64,000 bases of DNA from positions 372,001-436,000 of the forward strand of contig JAEXHI010000031.1 of assembly GCA_023450085.1 (NCBI GenBank), read 5' to 3'. Position 1 is the stretch's first letter. The number at the start of each line of letters is the position of its first letter. The stretch comes from Bacteroidota bacterium. GTDB taxonomy: Bacteria > Bacteroidota > Bacteroidia > Sphingobacteriales > Sphingobacteriaceae. This document shows, piece by piece, positions 17,572 through 25,996 of this stretch. Under the pieces are notes generated by a model. It had not been told where the DNA came from. It ran no database searches and saw nothing but the letters and a program-made list of their open reading frames with translations. Position numbers and translations under genes: made by a program.

Positions 17572-18594
17572 TTATTCCTTAATGGTCACCAACCTATTGT
17601 TGATGGTATAGGTGAACGGATAGGAAAGTTGAAGGGCATCTAACGCTTGTTGGATGGTTTGATTGGTAAACGTTCCACTGAAACGCTTTTCTTTCAGTGT
17701 CTCGCTTTTGATGTCAATTTTCACATCATATTTCTTTTCCAAACGTAAAGCCAAATCTATTAGCTTCTCTTTATTAAAAGTAATGGTGTCTGCAGTCCAG
17801 CCGATTTCCTTATTCAAGACATTGGGTTTAACTGCCATTATTTGGAAATTACTTTCACTTTGCGTGATGGTTTTAGGAATAAACACCAGCTTTTCATTAG
17901 GTTTAAGCAATATGCTATGAGCTGTATTTTGCCTTTCCGTTACGGCTATTGATCCCCTTACCAAGGCCACCTGTACTTGCTTGGCTTCTCGATACGCATT
18001 AACGTTAAAAGCAGTTCCTTTTACTTCAATATCAATATCCCCCGCATGAATAAACAGTGGAACATCTGTGTTTTTAACCACATCGAAATAAGCTTCTCCA
18101 CTAAGGAATATTTCCCTTTGGTGTTTCCCAAAATCTTGATTATAGGTAATGGAAGTTTGTTTATTTAGCCAAATACGGGTACCATCGGCCAATACTTTAA
18201 AAACTTTTTGATCGGTTGCCGCAATGGCTTCAAAATCTTTGTGGCTGCGGTTCAACAAATAGTAGCCCATCCATCCAGCACTTAAAACTAATATTAATAC
18301 GGCCGCTATTTTAAGCAGTGTAGTTAACAAATTAGGCTGTTTTTTAGCACTGTAGTCAAATTGATTTGTTATTGCTCCTCTCTCTGCTTCAGCAATCATT
18401 ACCCAAGTTTGTGCTAATGACTCGGTCGAAGCATTATCTTTAGATTTTTCGTTAAAGTAATGTTCCAACTGGGTGGCCAATTGTTGACATTCCTTGTTGT
18501 TTGCAAGCGCATCATTTAAAAGCGTTTGTTCACTCGCAGAAATTTCCTGGGAGAGCTTTTTACTAAGCAGTGCGATAAAGTTTTCTCTTTCCAT
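17572..18594 (-). CDS. FecR family anti-sigma factor
   Basis: About 340 residues from the Met at 18594 (MERENFIALLSKKLSQEI). The frame opens 27 nt earlier, but the first nine residues are not typical. An N-terminal cytoplasmic part carries the anti-sigma helices, and one membrane span lies near 90-110 (TLLKIAAVLILVLSAGWMGY). The periplasmic FecR core follows with VLADGTRIWLNKQTSITYN, REIFLSGEAYFDVVKN and IEVKGTAFNVNAY. The C-terminal DUF4974-type domain reads RLEKKYDVKIDI through SGTFTNQTIQQALDAL. It lies between the sigma gene (55 bp upstream) and the receptor (3 bp downstream), the standard order, and would hold the upstream ECF sigma factor inactive until the receptor signals. Confidence 0.88.
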   Translation of the reverse strand: MERENFIALLSKKLSQEISASEQTLLNDALANNKECQQLATQLEHYFNEKSKDNASTESLAQTWVMIAEAERGAITNQFDYSAKKQPNLLTTLLKIAAVLILVLSAGWMGYYLLNRSHKDFEAIAATDQKVFKVLADGTRIWLNKQTSITYNQDFGKHQREIFLSGEAYFDVVKNTDVPLFIHAGDIDIEVKGTAFNVNAYREAKQVQVALVRGSIAVTERQNTAHSILLKPNEKLVFIPKTITQSESNFQIMAVKPNVLNKEIGWTADTITFNKEKLIDLALRLEKKYDVKIDIKSETLKEKRFSGTFTNQTIQQALDALQLSYPFTYTINNRLVTIKE

Positions 18595-18649
18595 GATTCG
18601 GTACTTATACCTTAAGGACAATTGCTTTTAGGAATTTACTTACTGCCTA

Positions 18650-19267
18650 TTAAAAAAATAACAAAGACAGGTCTCGAAGTTGCTGTTTCTTTGCCGCCTT
18701 TGATTGGGGATGATAACCCAAATACACACTGAGCACTTCGGCCAAAGTTTTGATTGCCTTATACAATTGATTTTCAACGGTTCTTTTAGAAATTCCTAAT
18801 ATTCGGGCCACTGTAGCGCTTTTTAGTCCATCTTCTTTGATGAGTTTAAATATCATTTTCCGTTGCTCGGGGAGCGTTGATACTGTCAAATCGAGTAGTT
18901 TGCGCAGCTCTTTATCTTCCAACAAGGTATTATTCTCACTGGAAATTAATTCAAAATGAGTATTCTCTTCATTTTCTATAAATAATGTTGCTCTTTTTTT
19001 ATCAGACCGCATTACATTTAAACAGGCATTTTTAATAGCTACATAAAGATAAACTTCGGGATTGAGTACACTGGAAAGGGTATTGCGTTTTAGCCAGATT
19101 TTCACAAAAAGCTCGGAAGTAATTTCTTCTGCACTCTCCTGTTGTTTGGTGTATTGTTTTGCAAAGGCTACCAGCTTTGGGTAATAGAAATTGAAAAGTT
19201 CGTCGAACGCCAGCTTGTTTCCATGTTGGATTTCCTTGAACAATTGTACAATCTCTTTTTGTGGCAT
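18650..19267 (-). CDS. ECF RNA polymerase sigma-70 factor
   Basis: A 205-residue sigma factor of the Bacteroidota FecI-like group. Region 2 is at about 20-90 (FDELFNFYYPKLVAFAKQYT and EEITSELFVKIWLKR). Region 4 is at about 130-185 (LPEQRKMIFKLIKEDGL and SATVARILGISKRTVENQLY). It heads a sigma-fecR-receptor operon and is presumably released by the FecR protein to transcribe this operon. Its own -7 box, TATCTTTG on the minus strand at 19344-19337, is identical to the one in front of the second sigma gene at 59631. Confidence 0.9.
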   Translation of the reverse strand: MPQKEIVQLFKEIQHGNKLAFDELFNFYYPKLVAFAKQYTKQQESAEEITSELFVKIWLKRNTLSSVLNPEVYLYVAIKNACLNVMRSDKKRATLFIENEENTHFELISSENNTLLEDKELRKLLDLTVSTLPEQRKMIFKLIKEDGLKSATVARILGISKRTVENQLYKAIKTLAEVLSVYLGYHPQSKAAKKQQLRDLSLLFF

Positions 19268-19336
19268 TAAATTTAATTCAGGCTAAAACATTTGGTGCTA
19301 TGGTTAATGACACCAAAATAGGAAGATATACTTATC

Positions 19337-19344
19337 CAAAGATA
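19337..19344 (-). promoter_or_regulatory. -7 box of the first sigma/FecR/receptor operon
   Basis: On the minus strand this reads TATCTTTG, about 70 nt upstream of the sigma start. The same octamer precedes the sigma gene at 59664. Confidence 0.45.
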
Positions 19345-19402
19345 AAATTTAATTTAACTGATGTGGGAACACACTCAACAAAGGGAAATTATAATAAGCA
19401 CC

Positions 19403-19465
19403 AAACCTCGTGGTTTTTTGAAACCTAAGAGGAAACCTTACAGGTTTTAAAAACCTGCAAGGTTT
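19403..19465. repeat. Tandem pair of CCT...AGG palindromes
   Basis: An imperfect copy (AAACCTCGTGG ... CCTAAGAGG) lies at 19403-19432. It is followed directly by a better one at 19433-19465, AAACCTTACAGGTTTT then AAAACCTGCAAGGTTT. The second copy plus AGAATCAAC (to 19474) is repeated without change at 21380-21421. It sits between the sigma start and the 3' end of a serine hydrolase, where it could terminate transcription entering from either side. Confidence 0.6.
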
Positions 19466-19490
19466 AGAATCAACTTAGCCAAACAGTTAA

Positions 19491-20645
19491 TTAATCATCC
19501 AAATGCCCTAACCATTTAAATGGCGAATAGGTATCGCCAATACAGGCCTTTACAATTTGTGCGCTGGCACGTTCAAAGTTTTCGCTATTGCTTAACAATA
19601 CTACTGCTATTCCTTTTTCTGGAAAAGCTACGGCATAATTCTGATTGGCATCGCCATGTCCTGTATGAAAAAAACCTTTTCCATAAGGCGATTGGAATAA
19701 ACCTATACCCAAACCCCAAGCTAATTTAATGGCATCATTTTCATGGGTTAAACTGTCTCTCAAACTGCCAAAACCACGTTTACTGGTTACTGCAATTTGC
19801 GGAGCCAACATTTGTTGCAGGTTTGTTTTACTTAAACCTTTACTGGTCATTAACTGGATGCAGAAACGAGCATAATCGCTAGCAGTGGTTGTCATAGAAC
19901 CAGCCGCACGACTGCTCTCTCTTCTTTCGGAACCGTATTTCTTCCCATCTTTAAAATAGGCATAAGAGAAGTTGTTTTCGAAAGGCTTTTCCCAAATCAT
20001 GCTGGTGTATTGCATTTGCAAAGGGCCAAAGACTTCTTCCTTTGCAATTGCTTCCAATGTTTTTCCTGTGTATTCTTCGATCATGAAACCCAATAGGTTA
20101 ATACCTTCATTAGAATAATAGAACTTTTCACCTGGTTTAGCAATTAAATTGGTTTTGTTACCGTACAATTGGCGCAGTACTGGCAAACCTGAACTATGTG
20201 CCAATAACATTCGAGGGGTAATGCGATTGAAGGAAGGGATATCATCTGCCAAGTCTTTCCATTTTGGATATTCGCCAATTGGCTTTTTTAAATAGGTGTA
20301 TACGGGCTGATCTAACTTGAATACTCCACGATCTACCAAACGCAGAAAAATATAGGCACTCACGGGCTTTGTTAAGGAAGCAGCATACATCACCGTACTA
20401 TCGTTTAAAGGTTTTTGATTTTCGATATCCTTAAATCCGAAACTAGAAGTCCATACTGTTTTATTACCATTAATGATGGCGACTTGTAGTCCAGCAATTT
20501 TGGCACTATCAACCAAATGTGTTATTCTTTTCTGTAGGGTTTCGGTACTTACCGATTGGCCATTAAGGTGTTTTACCTTCGTCGCATTTTGTGCAAATAA
20601 AGGAAATAGGTAAAGTGCGAAAGCAAGCGTAAATAGGTTTTTCAT
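19491..20645 (-). CDS. Secreted serine hydrolase (beta-lactamase/class C type)
   Basis: A 384-residue protein with a signal peptide (MKNLFTLAFALYLFPLFAQ). It has complete serine-hydrolase motifs: SLTK at 90-93 (nucleophile Ser90), Tyr177-Ser-Asn179 in FYYSNEGINLLGFMIEE, and HTGHGDANQNYAVAFPEKG as the third motif. This places it with the beta-lactamase/EstB/PBP4*-like enzymes, which are mostly esterases or D-amino-acid peptidases. Unlike the copy at 13379 it has no TPR tail and keeps the Asn of motif two. It stands alone with its own -7 box at 20664-20671. The substrate is unknown. Confidence 0.87.
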   Translation of the reverse strand: MKNLFTLAFALYLFPLFAQNATKVKHLNGQSVSTETLQKRITHLVDSAKIAGLQVAIINGNKTVWTSSFGFKDIENQKPLNDSTVMYAASLTKPVSAYIFLRLVDRGVFKLDQPVYTYLKKPIGEYPKWKDLADDIPSFNRITPRMLLAHSSGLPVLRQLYGNKTNLIAKPGEKFYYSNEGINLLGFMIEEYTGKTLEAIAKEEVFGPLQMQYTSMIWEKPFENNFSYAYFKDGKKYGSERRESSRAAGSMTTTASDYARFCIQLMTSKGLSKTNLQQMLAPQIAVTSKRGFGSLRDSLTHENDAIKLAWGLGIGLFQSPYGKGFFHTGHGDANQNYAVAFPEKGIAVVLLSNSENFERASAQIVKACIGDTYSPFKWLGHLDD

Positions 20646-20663
20646 CTTTTTAATTATTTAAGA

Positions 20664-20694
20664 CAAATTTAGGGCAGTATCTTGTTCAGTTCAA
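20664..20694 (-). promoter_or_regulatory. Putative promoter of the serine hydrolase
   Basis: On the minus strand 20671-20664 reads TAAATTTG (-7) and 20694-20692 reads TTG (-33), with a 20-bp spacer. The -7 box is 18 nt before the ATG, so the leader is very short. Confidence 0.45.
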
Positions 20695-20751
20695 CGACAA
20701 GCACCCGACACCTTCACGTCACTTTGCCCTTTTTGAGGGATTGAAGAGCTT

Positions 20752-21312
20752 TTATTTTAAAAACTTATAGGATAATGGGTAATAAATAGCTTTGTTATTG
20801 ATGGCCTTAAACAAGTTGATTAAACACATGAGCATGGTAAAAAAGTAAACCAATATCGCTAAGGGGAAGCCTACCGGAAAATAGAATACCAATAGGAAAA
20901 CAGCTGGTACAAAAGCAAAGGACATGGTAAGCTGAAAGTTGATGACTTGTTTACCTTGACGATCATACTCCGGTGATTCGTCCTTTTTCAAAAACCATAA
21001 AACTCCAGGGATGATGATATTGAGAATAGGAAAAAACATGCCTACTAAAGCCGACGCGTGAAACAGTGGCGTGAGCTTGAGGGGCTTTTCAGTAGTCGTG
21101 GTAGTTGGCGCTGCTAGGGGTTCGTTTTCCAAGAGCAGTTCGGTGTCTACATCTAATGAGTCAGCTAATAATTTGAGGGTGGCCAAATGTGCTTCCACAG
21201 TACCTTTTTCAATACGCTGAATGGTTCGGGCACTTACGCCTGAAAGGGCTGATAACTGTTCTTGGCTTAAACCTCTTTTACGACGGTAGATGGCTAACTT
21301 GGATGTGGACAT
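20752..21312 (-). CDS. XRE-type HTH regulator with DUF4870-like membrane domain
   Basis: About 186 residues from the Met at 21312 (MSTSKLAIYRRKRGLSQEQL). An in-frame ATG two codons earlier lies in the -7 box and is unlikely. Residues 1-60 are a Cro/C1 HTH (LSQEQLSALSGVSARTIQRIEKG). Residues 80-186 carry three or four membrane helices with the DUF4870 pattern (LFHASALVGMFFPILNIIIP, DRQGKQVINFQLTMS, LAILVYFFTMLMCLINLFKA). This makes it a membrane-anchored DNA-binding protein. The signal it senses is unknown. It is a single gene with a promoter directly abutting the start. Confidence 0.85.
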   Translation of the reverse strand: MSTSKLAIYRRKRGLSQEQLSALSGVSARTIQRIEKGTVEAHLATLKLLADSLDVDTELLLENEPLAAPTTTTTEKPLKLTPLFHASALVGMFFPILNIIIPGVLWFLKKDESPEYDRQGKQVINFQLTMSFAFVPAVFLLVFYFPVGFPLAILVYFFTMLMCLINLFKAINNKAIYYPLSYKFLK

Positions 21313-21315
21313 ACA

Positions 21316-21343
21316 CAAATATAAAAATTGTTCATTAGTTCAA
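21316..21343 (-). promoter_or_regulatory. Promoter giving a probable leaderless XRE/DUF4870 transcript
   Basis: On the minus strand 21323-21316 reads TATATTTG (-7) and 21343-21341 reads TTG (-33), spacer 17 bp. The -7 box ends 4 bp before the ATG at 21312, so transcription should start at or next to the start codon. This decides the start at 21312. Confidence 0.5.
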
Positions 21344-21358
21344 TTGTTTATTAGTTCA
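21327..21358. repeat. Two tandem 16-bp units (ATTGTTYATTAGTTCA)
   Basis: 21327-21342 and 21343-21358 differ at one base. The reverse complement (TGAACTAATGAACAAT) is the unit found in the composite intergenic repeats near 54.3, 56.6 and 57.0 kb. It covers the -33 region of the XRE gene. Confidence 0.55.
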
Positions 21359-21379
21359 CTGCCGTCCATTTCTGTCATC

Positions 21380-21421
21380 AAACCTTACAGGTTTTAAAAA
21401 CCTGCAAGGTTTAGAATCAAC
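21380..21421. repeat. CCTTACAGG/CCTGCAAGG palindrome with flank
   Basis: These 42 bases are identical to 19433-19474. The palindrome occupies 21380-21412. It lies between the start of the XRE gene and the end of the first DUF4832 gene, and can act as a terminator or a repeated extragenic palindrome. Confidence 0.6.
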
Positions 21422-21469
21422 AAAGCCGCAACTATGGCTGCGGCTTGTGTTTATAAAGGTCAATATTGC

Positions 21470-23035
21470 TTATTGCACTTGTACGTTAATGAGTTTTAAC
21501 CATCCTTCGGTAGTGATATCACCATTCACGGAAAGTTTTATGCCTGGTTTATTGTCATCTGTAGTGTCAACAATGGCTACTGCCCAAGTGTAAGTTCCAG
21601 CAGGTACATCTACATTTGCTTTTAGCTCATATTTTGTTGGGGCAGATTTCATCCAAGTGGAAGGTTCACTGGCTTTATCCAAAAACACTTTCTTCACTGC
21701 ACCACTAGCATCCAATAACGCAAAGGCTACTTTATATTTAAAGTTCCATTGTGGAATATTATTAGGGAAATAACCCCAACCCATATTTCTCCAACGATGG
21801 GTGATGGTGGTTTCGGTACCACTATTTAATTTTTCGGGCAGGTAAACCTGATCAGGATATAAACGATAACCTCCCTCGGAAACAAAGCGCTGTACAAAAG
21901 TAAATGATTTGCTGAACCAACTTTCGATATCTCCAATACGGAAATCCATTGTGTTTACCGCAGCTTCTAAGGAAGCATCAAACTCCCCTTTTCTCACATC
22001 TTCTGGATGCCCTTCTCTGTACTTGCCGCTTGGATCAGTCCAGTAACGATGCGTACCGCTGGTGATCCAACCGCCCTCCATTAAAATTGGGCGTTTAAAG
22101 TTCCAAGCTTTTGCAAAGGCTTTTTCCCAAGTTTGATAGTAATCGGTCATGCCAAAAGCATCTTGACGAAGACTATATCCTTTATTGATCATTTTAGTCA
22201 ACAATCTATCTGAGTTAGGATTAGCCGAACCCCAGCTCACCGGATCTCCAATTACACGGTGATAGTTCATAGCCAATGGAATTTTGGTGAAGGTTCTGGT
22301 ATAAAGATCAGAAATCCAATCCATCACTTCTTCTTTTGCTTCTTCAACTTTTGCAACAGGCATATTAGCTGCTGGATCAAAATAGATCACGTTATGTGCC
22401 TCGCCCCATTTACCTAAACCATAAGCATCAATAAATGCAGTTTTCTTTGGATCGTTAAAATCCTTTGCCAGCTCTTCAATAAATTTAGTGTAGTACTGTC
22501 TAAAAATCGGATCTTGAGGGTAAGGTGTTTTACGTGTTGGATAGGTGGCATTTTCTAAATAAAATTTCGCTCCTGCATCAAACACAAATTGCGGGGTATT
22601 TAATCCTTGGTCACGGCCATCTACTACGATACGGAAAGAAATGGGTAAACCTCTGCTTTCGGCTCCTTTAATCATTTTGTAAATAGCGGTACTTGGGTCA
22701 CGCCACGCATAAACGCCGTTAGCAGGGTTAAAGGTTGTCCAACTGGTACGGATGTAGCAAGCCGAAGCATAATCAATTGCCTTTACCCTTTTTCCCAAAT
22801 CTGGCACATAATATTCGGTATCCCAGTAAGTAGCCAGACCTGAACCTGAACCATACATTACCCATCCGTTTAAAGGATTGCGAAATACTGAACTCCTGTT
22901 GTAATTAGGTTTTACTAGTGTACCTTGGGCTTGGGTCCCTTCGTCATCCTTATTTTTTTTGCAGGCAAAAAGCGAGAGGCACATTACCACGGCCAATATT
23001 TTTAGGCCTGTTATTTTATAGTTTAATTTTTTCAT
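21470..23035 (-). CDS. DUF4832 lipoprotein, candidate TIM-barrel glycoside hydrolase (PUL operon A)
   Basis: A 521-residue lipoprotein (lipobox LSLFAC, Cys25). Residues about 50-360 read like a (beta/alpha)8 glycosidase. RNPLNGWVMY at 52-61 and IRTSWTTFNPANGVYAW at 95-111 recall the start of GH-A clan barrels. A GLGKWGEAH strand end has Glu212, and PILMEGGW has Glu320. These two Glu are conserved in the paralogue and sit where acid/base and nucleophile would be expected. The C-terminal part (about 390-521) is a beta-sandwich with ITHRWRNMGWGYFPNN. The family is uncharacterised, so the function is inference. It is the last gene of susC-susD-susE-DUF4832 and is probably displayed at the cell surface. 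Confidence 0.8.
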   Translation of the reverse strand: MKKLNYKITGLKILAVVMCLSLFACKKNKDDEGTQAQGTLVKPNYNRSSVFRNPLNGWVMYGSGSGLATYWDTEYYVPDLGKRVKAIDYASACYIRTSWTTFNPANGVYAWRDPSTAIYKMIKGAESRGLPISFRIVVDGRDQGLNTPQFVFDAGAKFYLENATYPTRKTPYPQDPIFRQYYTKFIEELAKDFNDPKKTAFIDAYGLGKWGEAHNVIYFDPAANMPVAKVEEAKEEVMDWISDLYTRTFTKIPLAMNYHRVIGDPVSWGSANPNSDRLLTKMINKGYSLRQDAFGMTDYYQTWEKAFAKAWNFKRPILMEGGWITSGTHRYWTDPSGKYREGHPEDVRKGEFDASLEAAVNTMDFRIGDIESWFSKSFTFVQRFVSEGGYRLYPDQVYLPEKLNSGTETTITHRWRNMGWGYFPNNIPQWNFKYKVAFALLDASGAVKKVFLDKASEPSTWMKSAPTKYELKANVDVPAGTYTWAVAIVDTTDDNKPGIKLSVNGDITTEGWLKLINVQVQ

Positions 23036-23086
23036 TTTGAGTAACCTTAAATTAGTTTATACTCCAATATTTTAACTCACCATGAG

Positions 23087-24307
23087 CTAGCGTTTCTCTG
23101 CTAGGATGGTATTATTTCGTAAATCAAAAACCAAGACATTGGTGGTTGCTGGAATGGTATAGTACGAGTTACGCTGCGCACTGATGGTTCCACCAGCCAA
23201 CTCGGTAACTTTTCCCAGGATCAGGGTAAGCTCTTGCGCCGTACCTGTAGCACTCACTGGAGCGGTAAAGGCATAAGCCAAGTTTTTATTATTGTCATTA
23301 CCTCCGTAAACGATAAACTTAGCTTTTCCAACTCTACCACCGGTATAAACCAGTACTTGCGGATCGGCCAAACTTACTTTACAATCCATTTTAATTGGCG
23401 TTCCCCAATTGTTGATTTGTCCGTGCATCCATAATTCGGAAACGGTAGTATTATAAACTACACTTGCATCGCCTGTCCAGGTCACTACCCTAGGACTCAA
23501 TGCCTGTGCCGGCGAATATATCGTAGCCGTAGCCTTTTGCATATTAACCACTACGCGATACTGGCCAGCGGTTTCTATTTTCCATGCAAATTTGCTTTCA
23601 CGCATTTTAATCGGTACTGCCTGGCCGTCTTTAAGCTCCGTACTAGCATCTGCCGAAACGATGTAATTTGTTAGGCCTTGATACTCTACCGGAATTTCTA
23701 AATCACCTGGTTGTAAATTCAATACATAAGCATATTGGTTAAGATTTTCCAAAGTAGCGGGCATTTCTATTTTATTAATTCCCTGAATAGCACTACCTCC
23801 TAAAAACACTTTATCGGCATTAAAAATCACGGCTTTAATTGGGATCACTTGCACTCTTATGGTGCGTACTTCTGGGGCCTCGAAAGTAGCGCCACCTTGC
23901 CACTCGGCAACTACCCTAAACTCGACGATGAAGGGCCTATTGGCTGCTACCCCCCATTTTTCATTTGCCCAGTTTTGTAATTGTTCTGATGTGAAGCTTC
24001 TGCTAAACACCCCATCATCTTCATAATTCATAATGGCTGTACCTGCCCCAAAGTTATTACCCACTACATCCATTTTGGTAGTGTAACTCACCATATGATC
24101 ATTTGATTGTGAGCGGGCTGGTAGCCAGCTAAAGGTGATGATATCTTTGGAAAGATTATTTTCATCCAAAGTAATGTTTTGTGAAGACGCTTTTAGCTCC
24201 ATTTTTTCTTGAACTTTCGGTATATCATTGATTCCCTTTTTACAGGCCGAAAGGCAAAGCACAAAGCTTATGGCGAATAAAGTTTTATATAAATAGTTCG
24301 TTTTCAT
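23087..24307 (-). CDS. SusE-domain outer membrane lipoprotein
   Basis: About 406 residues from the Met at 24307 (MKTNYLYKTLF). The frame opens 78 nt earlier inside the susD end, but only this start gives a signal peptide and lipobox (LCLSAC). The SusE domain at about 30-150 is recognised by ITFSWLPARSQSNDHMVSYT and FSRSFTSEQLQNWANEKWGV. The C-terminal part has repeated small beta domains (about 165-290 and 290-406) like other SusE/SusF glycan-binding proteins, for example VSADASTELKDGQAVPIKM. It should bind the target glycan at the surface next to SusC/SusD. Gaps are 28 bp to susD and 51 bp to DUF4832. Confidence 0.82.
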   Translation of the reverse strand: MKTNYLYKTLFAISFVLCLSACKKGINDIPKVQEKMELKASSQNITLDENNLSKDIITFSWLPARSQSNDHMVSYTTKMDVVGNNFGAGTAIMNYEDDGVFSRSFTSEQLQNWANEKWGVAANRPFIVEFRVVAEWQGGATFEAPEVRTIRVQVIPIKAVIFNADKVFLGGSAIQGINKIEMPATLENLNQYAYVLNLQPGDLEIPVEYQGLTNYIVSADASTELKDGQAVPIKMRESKFAWKIETAGQYRVVVNMQKATATIYSPAQALSPRVVTWTGDASVVYNTTVSELWMHGQINNWGTPIKMDCKVSLADPQVLVYTGGRVGKAKFIVYGGNDNNKNLAYAFTAPVSATGTAQELTLILGKVTELAGGTISAQRNSYYTIPATTNVLVFDLRNNTILAEKR

Positions 24308-24335
24308 TTGTTTATTTTTTATGAACAACAATTGG

Positions 24336-25979
24336 TTAATTGCCATATCCTGGATTTTGAGGGAACGGTGCACCGGTGTTGGCATCCCTAATTACCTGAG
24401 GAATTGGCCACAGCATATGCGTTTCGTTCACCTTAGCGGCAAGGGCGGGGTTATGCGCTTTTACACGATCTACATATTTTTTGGTACGCACCAACGTAAA
24501 ACGTCTACTCTCCTCGCCAACTAATTCGCGAATACGCTCATCCAACAAGTAGTCCATGTTCATATCGCCCGCACTTACATCTCCAGCACCCGCTCTTCTG
24601 CGCACTTCATTTACTGCGTCGGCTGCTTTTTGTGGGTTGCTTTGTCCCAAATAAGCCTCAGCAAGTAGCAAATACGTTTCTGCTAAACGGAACTTCATAC
24701 GGTCTTTGTAGCTCCCTGTTAAACCCAGGTTCTCTGCACGTCCGTAAAAAAACTTCGTAATGGCAGGAAACAATGTTTTGGTGGTAAACCAAGTTTGCTC
24801 TGTAATATTTGCTTTTTTCCCAAACAGTGCAGCGTCTGCGGCATTGTTATAATACCAACTGCGCTTGATATTGTAGTTGGAATTTCTCATATCATTAGTG
24901 GCAAAGATGCCGGCAACATTGCCCGAAGCATTAGTGCCGTTAGTTCCTACCCACCATTTCATTGGTACCAATTGGGCAATGCCTCGCCCTCCTAAGGTAT
25001 CAGCTAAAACAAACCCACTGATTGACGAATAATTTGGTATCCATGCTCTACGGGTCCAATCATCAGAATTGGTACCACCGCCTAGGGTATTGAATTGGAA
25101 TTGCAATACAAAAATACTTTCCCTGTTACCTGTTTTTCTGTTCTGGTTATTTTCTAGGAACATATCGCTAAACACATCTCCAGCTTTATCTTTATTTACA
25201 CCAAATCTGGTTTTCATCAGCTCGTAATAACCACTGTTTATTACTGCTAACGCTGCTTGTTCAGCTGCCGGATAATCGCCCTGCAAAAGATAAATTTCGC
25301 TTAACAAATGACTTGCTGCCCATTTAGTTAACTTCCCTTCTTTCACTAAATCAGGATTTGTTGGCAGATTTTGCACTGCAAATTTCAAATCATCCACCAT
25401 GTGCGCAATCACTTCTGCTTTTGGCGTGCGGGTAAAGTTCAATTTGAAATCATAAAGAATTGTTTCTACGAAAGGTACATCGCCATATAAATACACCAAT
25501 GTACGGTAGGCATAAGCTCTGAAAAAACGTGCTTCGGCCTGGAAACGTTGTTTATCTGTTGGTGAACTCCAGTTGGTATTTTTTTCGGAATACACCAATA
25601 TCGAATTGGCCGAAGAAATCAAGTTATAAGCCCAGTTCCAATAGGTCAGTGCAAATCTTTCCGTAGTAGGTATATTTAAGGTTGCAAATGAGGTTAAAGA
25701 CCCATCGCTATTAATGACATCGGCAATGTCTGTTGCTGCTTGTAAAGACTCATATGGAGTGGCTCCGTTGTGTATAAAAGCTCCACCCTCGCCATAGGTA
25801 TTGTATTCTGATCGGGTAAGTGCATAAAGCCCAGCACTTCCTACTTCAAATCCGTAGGTACTGGTGTAAGTATTACTTGGTGCCAATTCTGTTTTCAAAT
25901 CTTCTTCCAAAAACTTTTTACAGCCACCTAATGAGATCAATATGATAAGTGCAAGACTTGTTGTGATAATATTTTTCAT
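24336..25979 (-). CDS. susD: SusD/RagB family glycan-binding outer membrane lipoprotein
   Basis: A 547-residue lipoprotein with signal and lipobox ISLGGC (Cys20) followed by KKFLEEDLKTELAP. The SusD N-terminal helical region includes LYALTRSEYN and RFQAEARFFRAYAYRTLVYLYGDVPFV (quoted in overlap of family motifs). The C-terminal SusD segment has FRLAETYLLLAEAYLG and AADAVNEVRRRAG, and the DERIRELVGEESRRFTLVRTKK ending is typical of the family. It forms the lid over the SusC transporter and binds oligosaccharide at the surface. It follows susC by 17 bp and precedes susE by 28 bp. Confidence 0.92.
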   Translation of the reverse strand: MKNIITTSLALIILISLGGCKKFLEEDLKTELAPSNTYTSTYGFEVGSAGLYALTRSEYNTYGEGGAFIHNGATPYESLQAATDIADVINSDGSLTSFATLNIPTTERFALTYWNWAYNLISSANSILVYSEKNTNWSSPTDKQRFQAEARFFRAYAYRTLVYLYGDVPFVETILYDFKLNFTRTPKAEVIAHMVDDLKFAVQNLPTNPDLVKEGKLTKWAASHLLSEIYLLQGDYPAAEQAALAVINSGYYELMKTRFGVNKDKAGDVFSDMFLENNQNRKTGNRESIFVLQFQFNTLGGGTNSDDWTRRAWIPNYSSISGFVLADTLGGRGIAQLVPMKWWVGTNGTNASGNVAGIFATNDMRNSNYNIKRSWYYNNAADAALFGKKANITEQTWFTTKTLFPAITKFFYGRAENLGLTGSYKDRMKFRLAETYLLLAEAYLGQSNPQKAADAVNEVRRRAGAGDVSAGDMNMDYLLDERIRELVGEESRRFTLVRTKKYVDRVKAHNPALAAKVNETHMLWPIPQVIRDANTGAPFPQNPGYGN

Positions 25980-25996
25980 TTTCGTGTTGTATTAAA

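Noticed and set aside
13379..20645. True beta-lactamase resistance genes
   Set aside because: The two serine hydrolases share the fold and SxxK, but their third motifs and contexts fit housekeeping esterase or peptidase relatives, and one has a changed second motif and a TPR tail.
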